A DNA stretch of 64,000 bases from Lachnospiraceae bacterium (GCA_017432565.1 JAFRIW010000006.1:1-64000), one strand, 5' to 3'; counted from the stretch's first letter, positions 34,000 to 44,017 are shown. Program-made: numbers and translations. Notes: generated by a model from the letters alone, not told the origin.

Positions 34000-35768
34000 G
34001 ATTCTTCTCTTTTCTGCGGCCAAACCGACGGAATGATCATGGTTATCTTAGCGCCGCTGTCATTTTCGAATGTAAGTACTGCTTCTCCCTCATACAGAAT
34101 CCGCAGTCTGTCTATCAGGTTTTTGAGTCCGACTCCGTCGGAGGCGAGGTTTTTAATATTCTCTCCCGACTGGAGCCTGTTTATGTAGAACAGCGCGTCT
34201 TCAGAATAACCGGGGCCGTTATCGCAGATTACGATCTTTGTGCAGTGCAGCCCTTCACGGTCAAGATCCTCAATACAGATCTGAATGTGAAGCGGGTCAT
34301 CCTGCGTCAGTCCGTACTTCACCGCGTTCTCGATCAGGTTTTCTATGGACAGGGGCGGAAGGATCGTCTCCTCTCTGATCCTCTCATCCGACAGGCTGAT
34401 ATCATAGGAGAAATAGGACGGGTACTGGAGAGAGAGAATTTCCATATAGTTTCCGCAGAAGTCCAACTCCTCGGAAAGCGTCACAAAATTGTGGCTTTTC
34501 TTTAAGATATAGCGGAAGTGCCTGATAAGGCACATGGTGAACTTCATGGAGACATCGTAATGCTGCTGCCTCGTCATCGTGTAAATCATGTTCAGCGAAT
34601 TCAAAAGCAGATGCGGGTTGAGCTGCAGCCGCAGCTGGGCCAGCTCCGCTTCCTGATGGCGGAGCTTTTCCTCGTAAAGATCAATCTTGAGTGTTGTAAT
34701 AGTGCTGACCATCTGGTTGAAGTTGCGGTTGATAGCGCTGATTTCCGCAACGGAGTTGTTTTCAGACAGACGCTGTCCGATTGCGCCGCTCCCAAGCTCC
34801 TTCGTGAGAACCGCGATATCCTCCACAGGCTTTACCGTAAAGTGGTAAAAAATCCTCAGCGCTACCAGCAGCATGGCAAAAAGTGCCAGCAGCAGTACGC
34901 TCGTAATGAGGATGTTCTGCCGGTACAGCGGCGCAAGGAACAGTTCAATCGGCAGGCTCAGGTTCAGTGTGTAAGGAATCTTTGAACACGGGCAGGAGAC
35001 CTTCAGCCAGGAGCGGCTGTCCAGATACTCCTGGCTGCAGTTAATATACCGCCCGTCCGCGGCAGCAATGCCGGAAACAAACATGTCGTTTTTATCGGTA
35101 AAATACAGCGCGCCCTGCTCAAATTCATCCAGGACATGCATGTTTTCCAGAAGGCGCTGACAGTCAAGAACAATTCCTATCTCCGAGGAGGTCTGCCGGA
35201 TTGTGTTAATGAGGTACACCGAGTCGCCGATCCCGGCCAGCTCCCAGTTGGACTGGGTGTATACAGTCCCTTCTGAATTATTGTAACCCTGTTTTATATA
35301 AGCCTTGATCTGCTCGCTCTGTTCATAATTGGGATGCGTGCTTGACTGGATCAGGTAATCCCTTTCAGCGATGTAGTAGTACGTACAGGTCAGGCCGTTG
35401 AAAGAAAAGAACATATCATCCAGGTCCTTCAAGGTCTGCGTGGCGGCAAGATGGTATGCCTTGTCGCTGACAGGTTTTCTGAGCTGCTGATAATTTACGT
35501 TGTTGATGAACATGCTCTGATAGAAGGCGCTCATGACATCGAGCTGCGCGTCCTGGACGCTGTGCGAGCTCTCAAGATTTGTCCGCGCAAGAGTAATCAT
35601 CTCCTCTTTCTGAGTCTGGAAGGTGCGCTGATTGATGAAAATGACAAGAAGGCAGCAGACAAGAGTGATGACAACAAGCGGAACTGTGACATGTCCGAGG
35701 AGTGTATTCAGAAAGATACGAAGACGCTTTATCATGGTCTTTAGAGCAGCAGATGTGTCCGCCGTCAT
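33996..35768 (-). CDS. Sensor histidine kinase, YesM-like
   Basis: A 590-residue membrane kinase. A transmembrane helix near residues 25-45 and another near 290-310 enclose an extracellular sensor. A HAMP segment is followed by the His_kinase motif LRLQLNPHLLLNSLNMI and an ATPase domain (ENLIENAVKYG, DNGPGY, GVGLKNLIDRLRI). Signals are probably sugars outside the cell. No clear ribosome site precedes either ATG at 35768 or 35735; with the promoter placed at 35792-35821 the first gives a very short leader. Forms a pair with the following regulator. Confidence 0.92.
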   Translation of the reverse strand: MTADTSAALKTMIKRLRIFLNTLLGHVTVPLVVITLVCCLLVIFINQRTFQTQKEEMITLARTNLESSHSVQDAQLDVMSAFYQSMFINNVNYQQLRKPVSDKAYHLAATQTLKDLDDMFFSFNGLTCTYYYIAERDYLIQSSTHPNYEQSEQIKAYIKQGYNNSEGTVYTQSNWELAGIGDSVYLINTIRQTSSEIGIVLDCQRLLENMHVLDEFEQGALYFTDKNDMFVSGIAAADGRYINCSQEYLDSRSWLKVSCPCSKIPYTLNLSLPIELFLAPLYRQNILITSVLLLALFAMLLVALRIFYHFTVKPVEDIAVLTKELGSGAIGQRLSENNSVAEISAINRNFNQMVSTITTLKIDLYEEKLRHQEAELAQLRLQLNPHLLLNSLNMIYTMTRQQHYDVSMKFTMCLIRHFRYILKKSHNFVTLSEELDFCGNYMEILSLQYPSYFSYDISLSDERIREETILPPLSIENLIENAVKYGLTQDDPLHIQICIEDLDREGLHCTKIVICDNGPGYSEDALFYINRLQSGENIKNLASDGVGLKNLIDRLRILYEGEAVLTFENDSGAKITMIIPSVWPQKREES

Positions 35769-35791
35769 GGTGTATCAACAATGTCGATTTT

Positions 35792-35821
35792 ATTATAATT
35801 CAGTTTCGATATAAATGTCGA
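35792..35821 (-). promoter_or_regulatory. Promoter of the YesMN-like pair
   Basis: TCGACA (35821-35816), 18-bp spacer, TATAAT (35797-35792). Start near 35785, about 17 bases before the first kinase ATG. Confidence 0.65.
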
Positions 35822-35938
35822 GAATCGGGCAGTCAAAATCGATTTTCAGGTAGAGATACAGGCGCCGGACTAATAGGATTATACATGACAGATTAATTGA
35901 AACGGGGCTTTCCGGCCCCAGATCTACGGAGGGTATTT

Positions 35939-37501
35939 ATGAAAGCGAAAAAGATCTTTGCGACTCTTATGGCGGCGACAATGGCTGCCACCGTTCTGGC
36001 CGGCTGCGGCGGCTCATCCGGCAGCAGTGCGGGAAGCTCTGCTTCTGCTCCTGCATCGCAGGAAACCGCGTCCGGTGAGGCTGATACTTCCATTGATATG
36101 GAGGGAGAGCCCTATACCGTCAATTTCTGCTATCTCGTTGCGCAGGAAGGCGCAGACCAGCAGAAAGTCAACGAAGCTGTCAACGAGCTCACCATGAGGG
36201 AGCTGAACATGAAGGTCAACATGATCCCCATGACCTTCGGCACCTACAGCAACCAGATCCAGCTTATGCTTTCTTCCGGCGAGGATCTTGATATATTCCC
36301 CGCATTCGCTGCCAACATGGCGGACTATATCACCTCCCAGTACATCGTGGATCTCAACGACTATGAGCCTTATCTGACAGGTGTCATGGACGTTATGGGC
36401 GAAGAAGATTACTACGCAGGCACTGTCGCCGGATTCCTTACGGGATTCCCGCGCATGCAGGAGAGAGGCTATCCCGCAGGTCTCGTTGTGAGAAAGGACA
36501 TCTTTGATGAACTCGGATACAAGATTGAGGACTTCGCGGGAATAAGACCTGACAACTGGGATGACTACCAGAAGGTCACAGACTTGTTCGCGGCTGTTCA
36601 CGAGGCATATCCGGACATGGTCGTCCTGGACGGCACTGTTTCCCTTGGAACATCGACCTACGCATGGACAGATGTCCTCTCCGACACATTCGGTGTCCTG
36701 GAGAACTACGGACAGACTACAACGGTCACAAACTGGTTTGAGACCGATCAGTTCTATCAGCTGGCAAAGCTCCACAGAACATGGTTTGAGAACGGCTATG
36801 AGTCCGCCGACATCGCGACGAACACCGACTCCGGCGAAATCAAGATGAAGGCCGGCAACTGCTTCTCCTTCCTTCTGTATTACAAGCCCAACACAGCAGC
36901 TGAAAAGCTCTCCCAGACAGGTTATGAGGTCGAAGTTATCGAGCTCTCCGACGCCTGCAAGATGACCACCGGCGTCGCATCCGCTGTCTTCTCCATCGCC
37001 AATGCCTCCAAGGATAAGGTCAAGGCTGCGCAGTTCCTGAACTGGGCATATACAAACGGCGAGTTCAACGACCTGATCAACTGGGGCGTCGAGGGCCTTG
37101 ACTGGGTTGAGGATGAGAACGGAAATGCCTGCTATCCGGAGGGCGTAACTGCTGCTACCTGCGGCTATCACAACGATTACGGCTGGATTTATCCCAACCA
37201 GTTTGCCGGACATGCATGGGTCGGAAATGATGCGGATATCTGGGATCAGTACAAGGTGTACAACGATTCCATGATGACCTCCAAGGCTTACGGCTTCCAG
37301 CTTGACACAACACCGGTTGCAACCGAGATTGCCCAGCTCAACACCGTCTGGTCACAGTATCAGAAGGATGTCTGCTTTGGTATCCTGGATCCCGATACAG
37401 CCATCAAGGAAATGAATGATGCAATGTATGCCGCGGGACTTCAGACAGTCATCGACGAGAAGCAGAAACAGCTCGACGAATGGCTCGCTGCCCAGAACTG
37501 A
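35939..37501 (+). CDS. Extracellular solute-binding lipoprotein of second ABC importer
   Basis: A 520-residue sugar-binding lipoprotein. The signal peptide ends TVLAGCGG, with Cys near residue 22 and a Ser/Gly/Ala linker after it. The binding domain starts around residue 55. GGAGGG stands before the ATG. Distinct in sequence from the binding protein at 29-30.6 kb, so it likely takes another oligosaccharide. First gene of the operon that faces the YesMN-like pair. Confidence 0.92.
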   Translation: MKAKKIFATLMAATMAATVLAGCGGSSGSSAGSSASAPASQETASGEADTSIDMEGEPYTVNFCYLVAQEGADQQKVNEAVNELTMRELNMKVNMIPMTFGTYSNQIQLMLSSGEDLDIFPAFAANMADYITSQYIVDLNDYEPYLTGVMDVMGEEDYYAGTVAGFLTGFPRMQERGYPAGLVVRKDIFDELGYKIEDFAGIRPDNWDDYQKVTDLFAAVHEAYPDMVVLDGTVSLGTSTYAWTDVLSDTFGVLENYGQTTTVTNWFETDQFYQLAKLHRTWFENGYESADIATNTDSGEIKMKAGNCFSFLLYYKPNTAAEKLSQTGYEVEVIELSDACKMTTGVASAVFSIANASKDKVKAAQFLNWAYTNGEFNDLINWGVEGLDWVEDENGNACYPEGVTAATCGYHNDYGWIYPNQFAGHAWVGNDADIWDQYKVYNDSMMTSKAYGFQLDTTPVATEIAQLNTVWSQYQKDVCFGILDPDTAIKEMNDAMYAAGLQTVIDEKQKQLDEWLAAQN

Positions 37502-37532
37502 TATCTGATACGGTATAGCAAAACTTTTACGG

Positions 37533-37562
37533 GATGGGAGCTGCATATGTGCAGCTCCCATC
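37533..37562 (+). promoter_or_regulatory. Intercistronic stem-loop after the binding-protein gene
   Basis: A 13-bp perfect stem (GATGGGAGCTGCA/TGCAGCTCCCATC) with a four-base loop and no T tract. Likely an mRNA-stabilising or processing element that raises binding-protein level over the permeases. Confidence 0.75.
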
Positions 37563-37578
37563 ATTGAAAGGATGGGAT

Positions 37579-38511
37579 ATGAAACAGGAAAAGAAGAAAA
37601 AGCTGACCCCTGCCCAGTATAAACAGTTCATTCCTCTTTACATCATGATGATTCCCGGCTTGCTCTATCTGCTGGTCAACAACTATATTCCCATGACAGG
37701 CATCGTTGTCGCCTTTAAGAAATATAACGTAAACGACGGCATTTACGGCAGCCCGTGGAACGGATTCAAAAATTTCGAGTATCTTCTGACCTCTAACGAC
37801 GCGTTCACCATTATCCGCAATACATTCCTGTATAATGTCGCCTTCATCATTGTCAATAACATTGTCGGCATTATTCTGGCAATCATGATCTGCGATGTGG
37901 CGCACAAGAGCCTTAAGAAGCTCTACCAGTCCTCGATACTGCTCCCCTTTCTGGTCTCCATCGTGGTCACCAGCTATATCGTGTTTGCCTTCCTGAGCCA
38001 TGAGAACGGCATGTTCAACGCGTTTCTCACATCCCACGGGCAAGAGAAAATATTCTGGTACAATACGCCGAAGTACTGGCCGTTTATCCTGATTCTTGTC
38101 AACTGCTGGAAGGGAGTCGGCTACGGAACGCTGATCTATATCGCGACCGTCTCCGGCATCGACGGCACCTTTTATGAGGCAGCTGCGCTTGACGGGGCAA
38201 ATAAGTGGCAGCAGATCACGAACATCACGCTGCCCTTCCTGATTCCGTCGGTAATCACGCTCCTTCTGATGAGCATCGGGCGGATATTCTATTCCGATTT
38301 CGGCCTGTTCTATCAGATTCCGCAGAATTCCGGCACGCTCTTCCCGGTTACCAACACGATCGATACCTATGTTTACCGGGCGCTGATCAGCTCCGGCGGT
38401 ATCGGACGAAGCTCCGCAGCAGGTGTCTTCCAGTCGGTCGTCGGCTTCACTCTTGTCTGCTTCTCGAACTGGATCGTATCCAGGATCAGTCCGGACAACG
38501 CGATTTTCTAA
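37579..38511 (+). CDS. Oligosaccharide ABC transporter permease, LplB type
   Basis: A 310-residue, six-span permease opening PAQYKQFIPLYIMMIPGLLYL, with EAA loop YEAAALDGANKWQQITNITLPFLIP. ATG at 37579 (MKQEKKKKLT) has GGATGGG before it; an earlier in-frame ATG at 37534 lies in the stem-loop. Works with the following permease and the binding protein before it. Confidence 0.92.
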   Translation: MKQEKKKKLTPAQYKQFIPLYIMMIPGLLYLLVNNYIPMTGIVVAFKKYNVNDGIYGSPWNGFKNFEYLLTSNDAFTIIRNTFLYNVAFIIVNNIVGIILAIMICDVAHKSLKKLYQSSILLPFLVSIVVTSYIVFAFLSHENGMFNAFLTSHGQEKIFWYNTPKYWPFILILVNCWKGVGYGTLIYIATVSGIDGTFYEAAALDGANKWQQITNITLPFLIPSVITLLLMSIGRIFYSDFGLFYQIPQNSGTLFPVTNTIDTYVYRALISSGGIGRSSAAGVFQSVVGFTLVCFSNWIVSRISPDNAIF

Positions 38512-38523
38512 AGGAGGAAGGCC

Positions 38524-39411
38524 ATGATCAAATCAAGAGGAGAAAAAATATATCAGGTCGTGATCAACATCATCCTGGTGATCGTGACCCTTTGCATGAT
38601 ACTGCCGCTGGTGCTCCTTTTCATGTGCTCCATCACGGAAGAGAATACACTGGTTGCCAACGGCTATTCCTTCTTCCCGGCAAAGTTCGGTCTGGAGGCC
38701 TATGCGTACATCATGCAGAACTACGCGACGGTATTCCGCGCCTATGGGATTACAATCCTTGTCACTGTGATCGGTACCTTCACGAATATTCTCATTACCT
38801 CCATGCTCGCATTCCCGCTCTCGATAGAGAAGCTCCCGGGCAGGAAGTTTTTCAGTTTTTTCGTGTTCTTCACCATGCTGTTCAACGGAGGACTTGTTCC
38901 CTCGTATATCATGTGGACGACACAGATCGGCATCAAGAACACGATCTGGGCATATATTCTGCCCAACTTCCTGATGAGTGCCTTTAATGTCATACTGATG
39001 AGGACTTATTTCAGGACCAGCATTCCTTCCACGCTCTATGAGGCGGCGCAGGTGGACGGAGCGACCTATTTCAGAGTATACAGGAGCCTTGTCATCCCGC
39101 TCGGCAAACCGATTTTTGTGACGGTCGGCCTGTTCTCCGGCCTCGGCTACTGGAATGACTGGACAAACGGACTGTACTACATCACGAAGTCCAACATGCT
39201 CTCCATCCAGGCGCTGCTTAACAAGATGATCCAGGACATCCAGGCTCTCGCTTCGATGTCTACGGCGGATTCAGGAGCCCTCCTTGCACTGCCTGCGGTC
39301 TCGATCCGTATGGCAATCGCGTTTGTAGCGATCCTTCCGATCCTGATCATCTATCCGTTCCTTGAAAAATACTTTGCGAGCGGCATCATGCTCGGCGCGG
39401 TCAAGGGGTAA
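38524..39411 (+). CDS. Oligosaccharide ABC transporter permease, YtcP/LplC type
   Basis: A 295-residue, six-span permease. The EAA loop is YEAAQVDGATYFRVYRSLVIPLGKP, and the tail FLEKYFASGIMLGAVKG is typical. AAAGGAGGAAG before the ATG; 12 bp after the preceding gene. No ATPase gene nearby. Confidence 0.92.
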   Translation: MIKSRGEKIYQVVINIILVIVTLCMILPLVLLFMCSITEENTLVANGYSFFPAKFGLEAYAYIMQNYATVFRAYGITILVTVIGTFTNILITSMLAFPLSIEKLPGRKFFSFFVFFTMLFNGGLVPSYIMWTTQIGIKNTIWAYILPNFLMSAFNVILMRTYFRTSIPSTLYEAAQVDGATYFRVYRSLVIPLGKPIFVTVGLFSGLGYWNDWTNGLYYITKSNMLSIQALLNKMIQDIQALASMSTADSGALLALPAVSIRMAIAFVAILPILIIYPFLEKYFASGIMLGAVKG

Positions 39412-39426
39412 CCCCGGAGGTATAGT

Positions 39427-40974
39427 ATGAAAAATTTCAGATGCGATGAAAGCACGACAGTAAAGACAAAGGCGGGCGCCCTGCGCGGGTATTATTTCGA
39501 CGGCGCCTATGTTTTCAAGGGTGTACAGTATGCAAAGGCAGAGCGCTACATGCAGCCGGAACCGGTTGACTCCTGGGAGGGTGTAAAGGACGCGACGAGC
39601 TTTGGCTTTGTCTGCCCGCTGATGCATCAGGATACACCCAACGGCGAGCTTATGGTTCCCCACGCCTACTGGCCGCAGGATGAACACTGCCAGAATCTCA
39701 ATGTATGGACGACCGCGCTGGACCCCCAGGCAAAAAAGCCTGTCATGGTCTGGCTGCACGGCGGCGGATACTCGGCCGGCTCCTCTATTGAGCAGCTCTG
39801 CTATGATGGCGCGGCAATGGCTGAAAAAGGCGATGTTGTCGTCGTCACAATCAACCACAGATTAAATATCCTGGGCTACCTTGATCTTGCTCCTTTCGGG
39901 GAAAAATACCGCAATTCCGGAAACTGCGGCCATGCGGACATGGTTGCCGCCCTTATCTGGGTGAAGGAGAACATCGAAGCCTTTGGCGGTGATCCGGACA
40001 ATGTTACGATTTTCGGCCAGTCCGGCGGCGGCATGAAGGTCACAGATCTTTGCCAGATTCCCGCGGCGGATGGACTCTTTAAGCGCGGAATTGTGATGAG
40101 CGGCTGCATTGAGCCCGGTATCATGGGAAAATCCGAAGGAGACGGCTCCCATATAGTCGGCGCGATGTTAAAGGAGCTCGGCACAGAGGATGTTTCGGTT
40201 CTTGAGACAATTCCGTATCCCCAGCTTGTAGAGGCCTACGAGAAAGCCTGCCCCGGCGTCGCAAAGATGGGTCTTTATACCGGCCAGGCTCCACTGATAG
40301 GTGACTGGTATCTCGGAGATCCGGCCATTCATGGTTTCCGCGAGAGGACAAAGAACACTCCTCTGATGGTTGGCACGGTTTTCGCAGAGTTTGCGTTCCG
40401 CCCGGCAGGATATGACAAGTACGCCATGAGCGATGAGGAGATGGAGCAGAAGGTCTCAGAATACTTCGGCGATGCAGCGGGCAGGATTACTGAGCTGTTT
40501 AAAAAGGCGTATCCGGACCACAGACTAATCGACGCGACAGTTCTCGACTATATCTTCCGGCGTCCCTCCAGGAGTCTTATTATGCAGAAGGCGGCCTTTA
40601 CGCAGGCACCGACCTATGCTTACCTGTTTGACTTTGAGTTCCCGGTTGATAACCATAAATGCGCATGGCACTGCTCCGATATCGCGTTCTTCTTCCATAA
40701 TATTGATCTTGTGCCGGTAGCCAATGTGCCCGGTGTGTCTGACAAGCTTCAGGAGCAGATTTTCGGCGCGGTGATGAATTTTGCGCGCACAGGGGATCCC
40801 AACATGCCGGAGCTGCCCTTCTGGCCTGCGGCCGTTGAGGGAGATGAGGCGGTCATGATCTTTGGCAGAACCTGCGAAGTAAAGCATGATCATGATGGTG
40901 AGCTGATAGAGGAAGTTGCCAGGGCAGTCCCGCTTTACAGGCTTTGGGGAGCGGATAACAACGTACAGCACTGA
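39427..40974 (+). CDS. Type B carboxylesterase
   Basis: A 515-residue cytoplasmic esterase of the carboxylesterase/cholinesterase (pnbA-like) family. The oxyanion motif HGGGY is at 111-115, the nucleophile Ser199 is in FGQSGGG, and the catalytic His is expected in the NHKCAWHCSDIAFFF region near 415. Such enzymes hydrolyse acetyl, feruloyl or other small acyl esters. No signal peptide, and it follows the ABC permeases by 15 bp, so it probably deacylates imported glycans. Confidence 0.9.
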   Translation: MKNFRCDESTTVKTKAGALRGYYFDGAYVFKGVQYAKAERYMQPEPVDSWEGVKDATSFGFVCPLMHQDTPNGELMVPHAYWPQDEHCQNLNVWTTALDPQAKKPVMVWLHGGGYSAGSSIEQLCYDGAAMAEKGDVVVVTINHRLNILGYLDLAPFGEKYRNSGNCGHADMVAALIWVKENIEAFGGDPDNVTIFGQSGGGMKVTDLCQIPAADGLFKRGIVMSGCIEPGIMGKSEGDGSHIVGAMLKELGTEDVSVLETIPYPQLVEAYEKACPGVAKMGLYTGQAPLIGDWYLGDPAIHGFRERTKNTPLMVGTVFAEFAFRPAGYDKYAMSDEEMEQKVSEYFGDAAGRITELFKKAYPDHRLIDATVLDYIFRRPSRSLIMQKAAFTQAPTYAYLFDFEFPVDNHKCAWHCSDIAFFFHNIDLVPVANVPGVSDKLQEQIFGAVMNFARTGDPNMPELPFWPAAVEGDEAVMIFGRTCEVKHDHDGELIEEVARAVPLYRLWGADNNVQH

Positions 40975-40999
40975 TCAGTTCAGGAAAGGAAAACAGAAA

Positions 41000-41836
41000 A
41001 TGGCGAAATTTACCTGCAATTTTATCAGCTATACCCTTCACAGGACAGTGGATATCACGGTAGTGATTCCCTCCGTGACAATCCCTGAGTCCATGGGTTT
41101 CGGCGCTTCCGATATCGACGGCGTACCGGACGATCTGTCCCAGCTTAAGGGCACGGCCAGGCATTCCAAAAAAGACAGATTCCCTGTACTCTACCTGCTG
41201 CACGGCTACGGCAACAACCATGCACAGTGGACAGGATACACCAATGTCGAACTCTTCGCAGAGGAGCAGAACATCGCTGTTGTCAACATCTCGGCGGAGA
41301 ACAAGAGCTATGTCAAAAACGGCGGGGACGACTTCTACTCCTTCATCGAGGATGAGCTGCCGGACTTTATCTGCGGTATGTTCCCGATTTCCCGCAGACC
41401 CGAGGATACCTATATCGCCGGCCTTTCAATGGGAGGATACGGAACGCTCGTACACGCGCTCGGAAATCCGGAAAAGTACGCAGCTTTCGGCGCTTTTTCA
41501 GCGGCTGTTGATATTAATCCCGCGCAGCTCTCCGGCGGTGAAGCAAAAGACCTTGATCCTTCGATCGATCCCATCGCCCTTGCGGACAAGCTGATCGCGT
41601 CAAAAGCAAAGTTCCCGGAGGCTTACATCGCCATAGGCGGAGAGGATTTCCTTTTGGACGCGAACCGGGCTTTCCGCGACAGGCTTCTTTCCGCCGGCGT
41701 TAAGGTGACCTACGAAGAGATTCCCGAGTATGGACACGAATGGAGATTCTGGAACATCGAAATTGAGAAGTTCCTCGACTGGATCCGGCCCATCAGGACG
41801 GACGCCTACGCTAAGACCGCCAAAAGACAGGTCTGA
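41000..41836 (+). CDS. Esterase of the tributyrin/feruloyl esterase family
   Basis: A 278-residue alpha/beta hydrolase of the esterase D/EstA type. YLLHGYGNNHAQWTG lies at 65-79, the nucleophile Ser143 is in AGLSMGGYG, and PEYGHEWRFW near the C terminus carries the His. Start at 41000 after GGAAAGGAAAAC; longer in-frame starts would overlap the upstream gene. Last gene of the operon, 25 bp after the type B esterase. Two different esterases in one operon suggest a substrate with two kinds of ester decoration. Confidence 0.9.
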   Translation: MAKFTCNFISYTLHRTVDITVVIPSVTIPESMGFGASDIDGVPDDLSQLKGTARHSKKDRFPVLYLLHGYGNNHAQWTGYTNVELFAEEQNIAVVNISAENKSYVKNGGDDFYSFIEDELPDFICGMFPISRRPEDTYIAGLSMGGYGTLVHALGNPEKYAAFGAFSAAVDINPAQLSGGEAKDLDPSIDPIALADKLIASKAKFPEAYIAIGGEDFLLDANRAFRDRLLSAGVKVTYEEIPEYGHEWRFWNIEIEKFLDWIRPIRTDAYAKTAKRQV

Positions 41837-41929
41837 TCAGCTGCTGCCCAGTACTTTTGACAGCTATGGAGCTATAGTCGCACAGCTCAGAGGAATTACT
41901 GCGACCATTTTCAATTTCATAAAATCCGG

Positions 41930-41971
41930 AAAAGCCAGACAGGTGGTTATACCATTTTGTCTGGCTTTTTT
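41930..41971 (+). terminator. Terminator of the esterase/ABC operon
   Basis: Arms AAAAGCCAGACA/TGTCTGGCTTTT (41930-41941, 41958-41969), ending in a run of six T. The rest of the 41837-42159 gap shows only AT-rich sequence and a weak hairpin before a T run that could end the tRNA transcript. Confidence 0.9.
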
Positions 41972-42159
41972 GTGTTTTATTGAGCTGATCGCATCACTAT
42001 GATGATTAAGAATACAGTGGAAGAGAAGCAAATGAAAGCAGGTAAAGCACAAAAAAAGAACCGTACTTATAAAAGATACAGTCCTTCTTCCTGTTTCTTT
42101 AGTCCGCTAAAGCGCCAGTTTTCCTTGAATTTACAGGCTTTTAGCTTGATTTTACAAAA

Positions 42160-42248
42160 CGGAGAAAGTGGGATTTGAACCCACGCGCCGCTATTAACGA
42201 CCTACTCCCTTTCCAGGGGAGCCCCTTCGACCTCTTGGGTATTTCTCC
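42160..42248 (-). tRNA. tRNA-Ser (anticodon GGA)
   Basis: 89-nt class II tRNA. The acceptor arm GGAGAAA pairs with TTTCTCC, followed by discriminator G. Anticodon stem-loop CTCCC-CTGGAAA-GGGAG gives anticodon GGA. A long variable arm follows, as in serine tRNAs, then T arm GTGGGTTCAAATCCCAC. No CCA is encoded. Confidence 0.96.
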
Positions 42249-42307
42249 ACAGAGTCCGATACATGGATCTGTATTCGGTTTTTCATATCTGTTTTCGCAG
42301 ATATGTA

Positions 42308-42393
42308 CGCAGAGGATGGGATTCGAACCCATGTGCCCTTTCGGACAAACGGTTTTCAAGACCGCCTCGTTATGACCGCTTCGATACCTCTGC
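42308..42393 (-). tRNA. tRNA-Ser (anticodon TGA)
   Basis: 86-nt class II tRNA. The acceptor arm GCAGAGG pairs with CCTCTGC, then discriminator G. Anticodon loop CTTGAAA gives TGA. The variable arm TGTCCGAAAGGGCA is hairpin-forming, with T arm ATGGGTTCGAATCCCAT. First of two tRNA genes in one transcript. No CCA is encoded. Confidence 0.96.
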
Positions 42394-42456
42394 ACAAGCT
42401 ATCACGCATGTCCGGGGCGCCTGATATGCACTCCTCTATCCGCAAGCGCAAATAGA

Positions 42457-42485
42457 ATAATACCAAAACGCCCCCGAACTGTCAA
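42457..42485 (-). promoter_or_regulatory. Promoter of the two tRNA-Ser genes
   Basis: TTGACA (42485-42480), 17-bp spacer, TATTAT (42462-42457). A near-consensus strong promoter starting about 60 bp before the first tRNA. Confidence 0.82.
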
Positions 42486-42504
42486 CTGAAAATCGCTTCT
42501 GAAA

Positions 42505-43710
42505 TTACTTTGCGAGCTCTGCGTTCAGCTCTTCCTTCAGCACATCGACCTTGTCGAGTCTCTCCCACGGAAGATCCAGGTCGGTGCGGCCGAAGTGGCC
42601 GTATGCCGCTGTCTGACGATAGATCGGGCGGCGCAGATCCAGGGTCTTGATGATGCCGGCCGGGCGCAGGTCGAAGTACTTGCGGATCGCCACGGCGATC
42701 GCCTCGTCCGATACCTTGCCGGTTCCGAAGGTCTCAACGGAAATGGATGTGGGCTGCGCAACACCGATCGCGTAGGAAACCTGGATTTCCATCTTGTCGG
42801 CAAAACCTGCGGCAACCATATTCTTGGCCACGTAGCGGGCAGCGTAAGCCGCGGAGCGGTCTACCTTGGTGCAGTCTTTTCCGGAGAATGCTCCGCCGCC
42901 GTGTCTGGCAACACCGCCATAGGTGTCGACGATGATCTTCCGGCCGGTCAGACCTGCATCACCGTGCGGTCCGCCGATGACAAAGCGGCCGGTCGGGTTA
43001 ATATAAACTCTTGTGTTGCCGTCGATCATGTCGGAGTCGACAATCGGATCGATAACATATTTGCGCACATCCTGATGAATCTGCTCCTGCGTCACATCGG
43101 GGTCATGCTGCGTGGAGATAACAACTGCCTCCAGGCGGACCGGCTTGTAATTCTCATCATATTCCACAGAGACCTGGCTCTTGCCGTCTGCTCTCAGATA
43201 AGGAAGGGTTCCGTCCTTTCTGACCTTGGTCAGCTGTCTGGTCAGCTTGTGTGCCAGTGCGATGGAATAAGGCATATATTCCGGTGTCTCGTTTGTGGCA
43301 TAGCCGAACATCATGCCCTGATCGCCGGCACCGATTGCCTCGATCTCCGCCTCTGTCATCTGGTTTTCTCTCGCCTCGATGGCCTTGTCCACGCCCATCG
43401 CAATATCCGGGGACTGCTGATCCAGCGCAACCATCACCGCGCAGGTATCTGCGTCAAAGCCCTTATCAGAGCTGTCATAGCCGATCTCACGGACTGTGTC
43501 GCGCACGACCTTCTGATAGTCCACAACGGCCTTCGTGGTGATCTCACCGGTGATCATGACGAAACCTGTGCAGGTCGCTGCCTCGCAAGCCACACGGCTC
43601 ATCGGATCCTGCTCCATGCAGGCGTCCAGAATCGCATCGGAGATGGCATCACAGATTTTGTCGGGATGCCCCTCGGTAACAGACTCGGATGTAAAAATGT
43701 TTCTCTTCAC
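42505..43710 (-). CDS. metK: S-adenosylmethionine synthase
   Basis: Makes S-adenosylmethionine from methionine and ATP. 401 residues, usual length. The start reads [21 protein letters not shown]; the ATP loop includes [12 protein letters not shown] near residue 126 and the glycine-rich [21 protein letters not shown] near 270. A SAM-I riboswitch and terminator precede it, so high SAM shuts it off. AGGAGGAAAAG before the ATG. Confidence 0.97.
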   Translation of the reverse strand: MKRNIFTSESVTEGHPDKICDAISDAILDACMEQDPMSRVACEAATCTGFVMITGEITTKAVVDYQKVVRDTVREIGYDSSDKGFDADTCAVMVALDQQSPDIAMGVDKAIEARENQMTEAEIEAIGAGDQGMMFGYATNETPEYMPYSIALAHKLTRQLTKVRKDGTLPYLRADGKSQVSVEYDENYKPVRLEAVVISTQHDPDVTQEQIHQDVRKYVIDPIVDSDMIDGNTRVYINPTGRFVIGGPHGDAGLTGRKIIVDTYGGVARHGGGAFSGKDCTKVDRSAAYAARYVAKNMVAAGFADKMEIQVSYAIGVAQPTSISVETFGTGKVSDEAIAVAIRKYFDLRPAGIIKTLDLRRPIYRQTAAYGHFGRTDLDLPWERLDKVDVLKEELNAELAK

Positions 43711-43744
43711 GTCTTTTCCTCCTGAATAATAACTGAAACTGCAA

Positions 43745-43777
43745 TAAAAAATCCGGCACCCGCAGGGCTGTCGGATT
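43745..43777 (-). terminator. SAM-I riboswitch terminator
   Basis: On the minus strand, AATCCG...CGGATT arms enclosing CCCTGCGGG (43777-43750) and a T tract after it (43750-43745). It is the expression platform of the SAM-I leader. Confidence 0.88.
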
Positions 43778-43818
43778 TGTCTGGCTCACACATCATTCTA
43801 TTGCACTTAGCCACAAAT

Positions 43819-43930
43819 CCCTTATTGTTCGACGGCCTTACGGCTCTCGCTCAGGTTGGCACCTTCCCCTCGGGTGGGTTGCCGTGGCTTCACCGGTCCT
43901 ATGTACCTCCACCACTCTGAATAAGAGAAC
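43819..43930 (-). promoter_or_regulatory. SAM-I (S-box) riboswitch
   Basis: The minus strand holds CTCTTATTCAGAG, then GGTGGAGG, GAAGCCACGGCAACC, AAGGTGCCAACCTG and closing CAATAAGGG, the S-box core in order. It precedes metK, one of the classic targets. SAM binding should favour the terminator at 43745-43777. Confidence 0.94.
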
Positions 43931-43952
43931 TGCTATTTATTAAACTTCTGCA

Positions 43953-43981
43953 ATCATACTTCTAACCGCTTTCGGTGTCAA
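43953..43981 (-). promoter_or_regulatory. Promoter of the metK riboswitch transcript
   Basis: TTGACA (43981-43976), 17-bp spacer, TATGAT (43958-43953). Start near 43946, about 15 bp before the riboswitch. Confidence 0.82.
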
Positions 43982-44017
43982 TGAGGATCTGCACCACAAA
44001 ATATGGGATGTGTCCTT

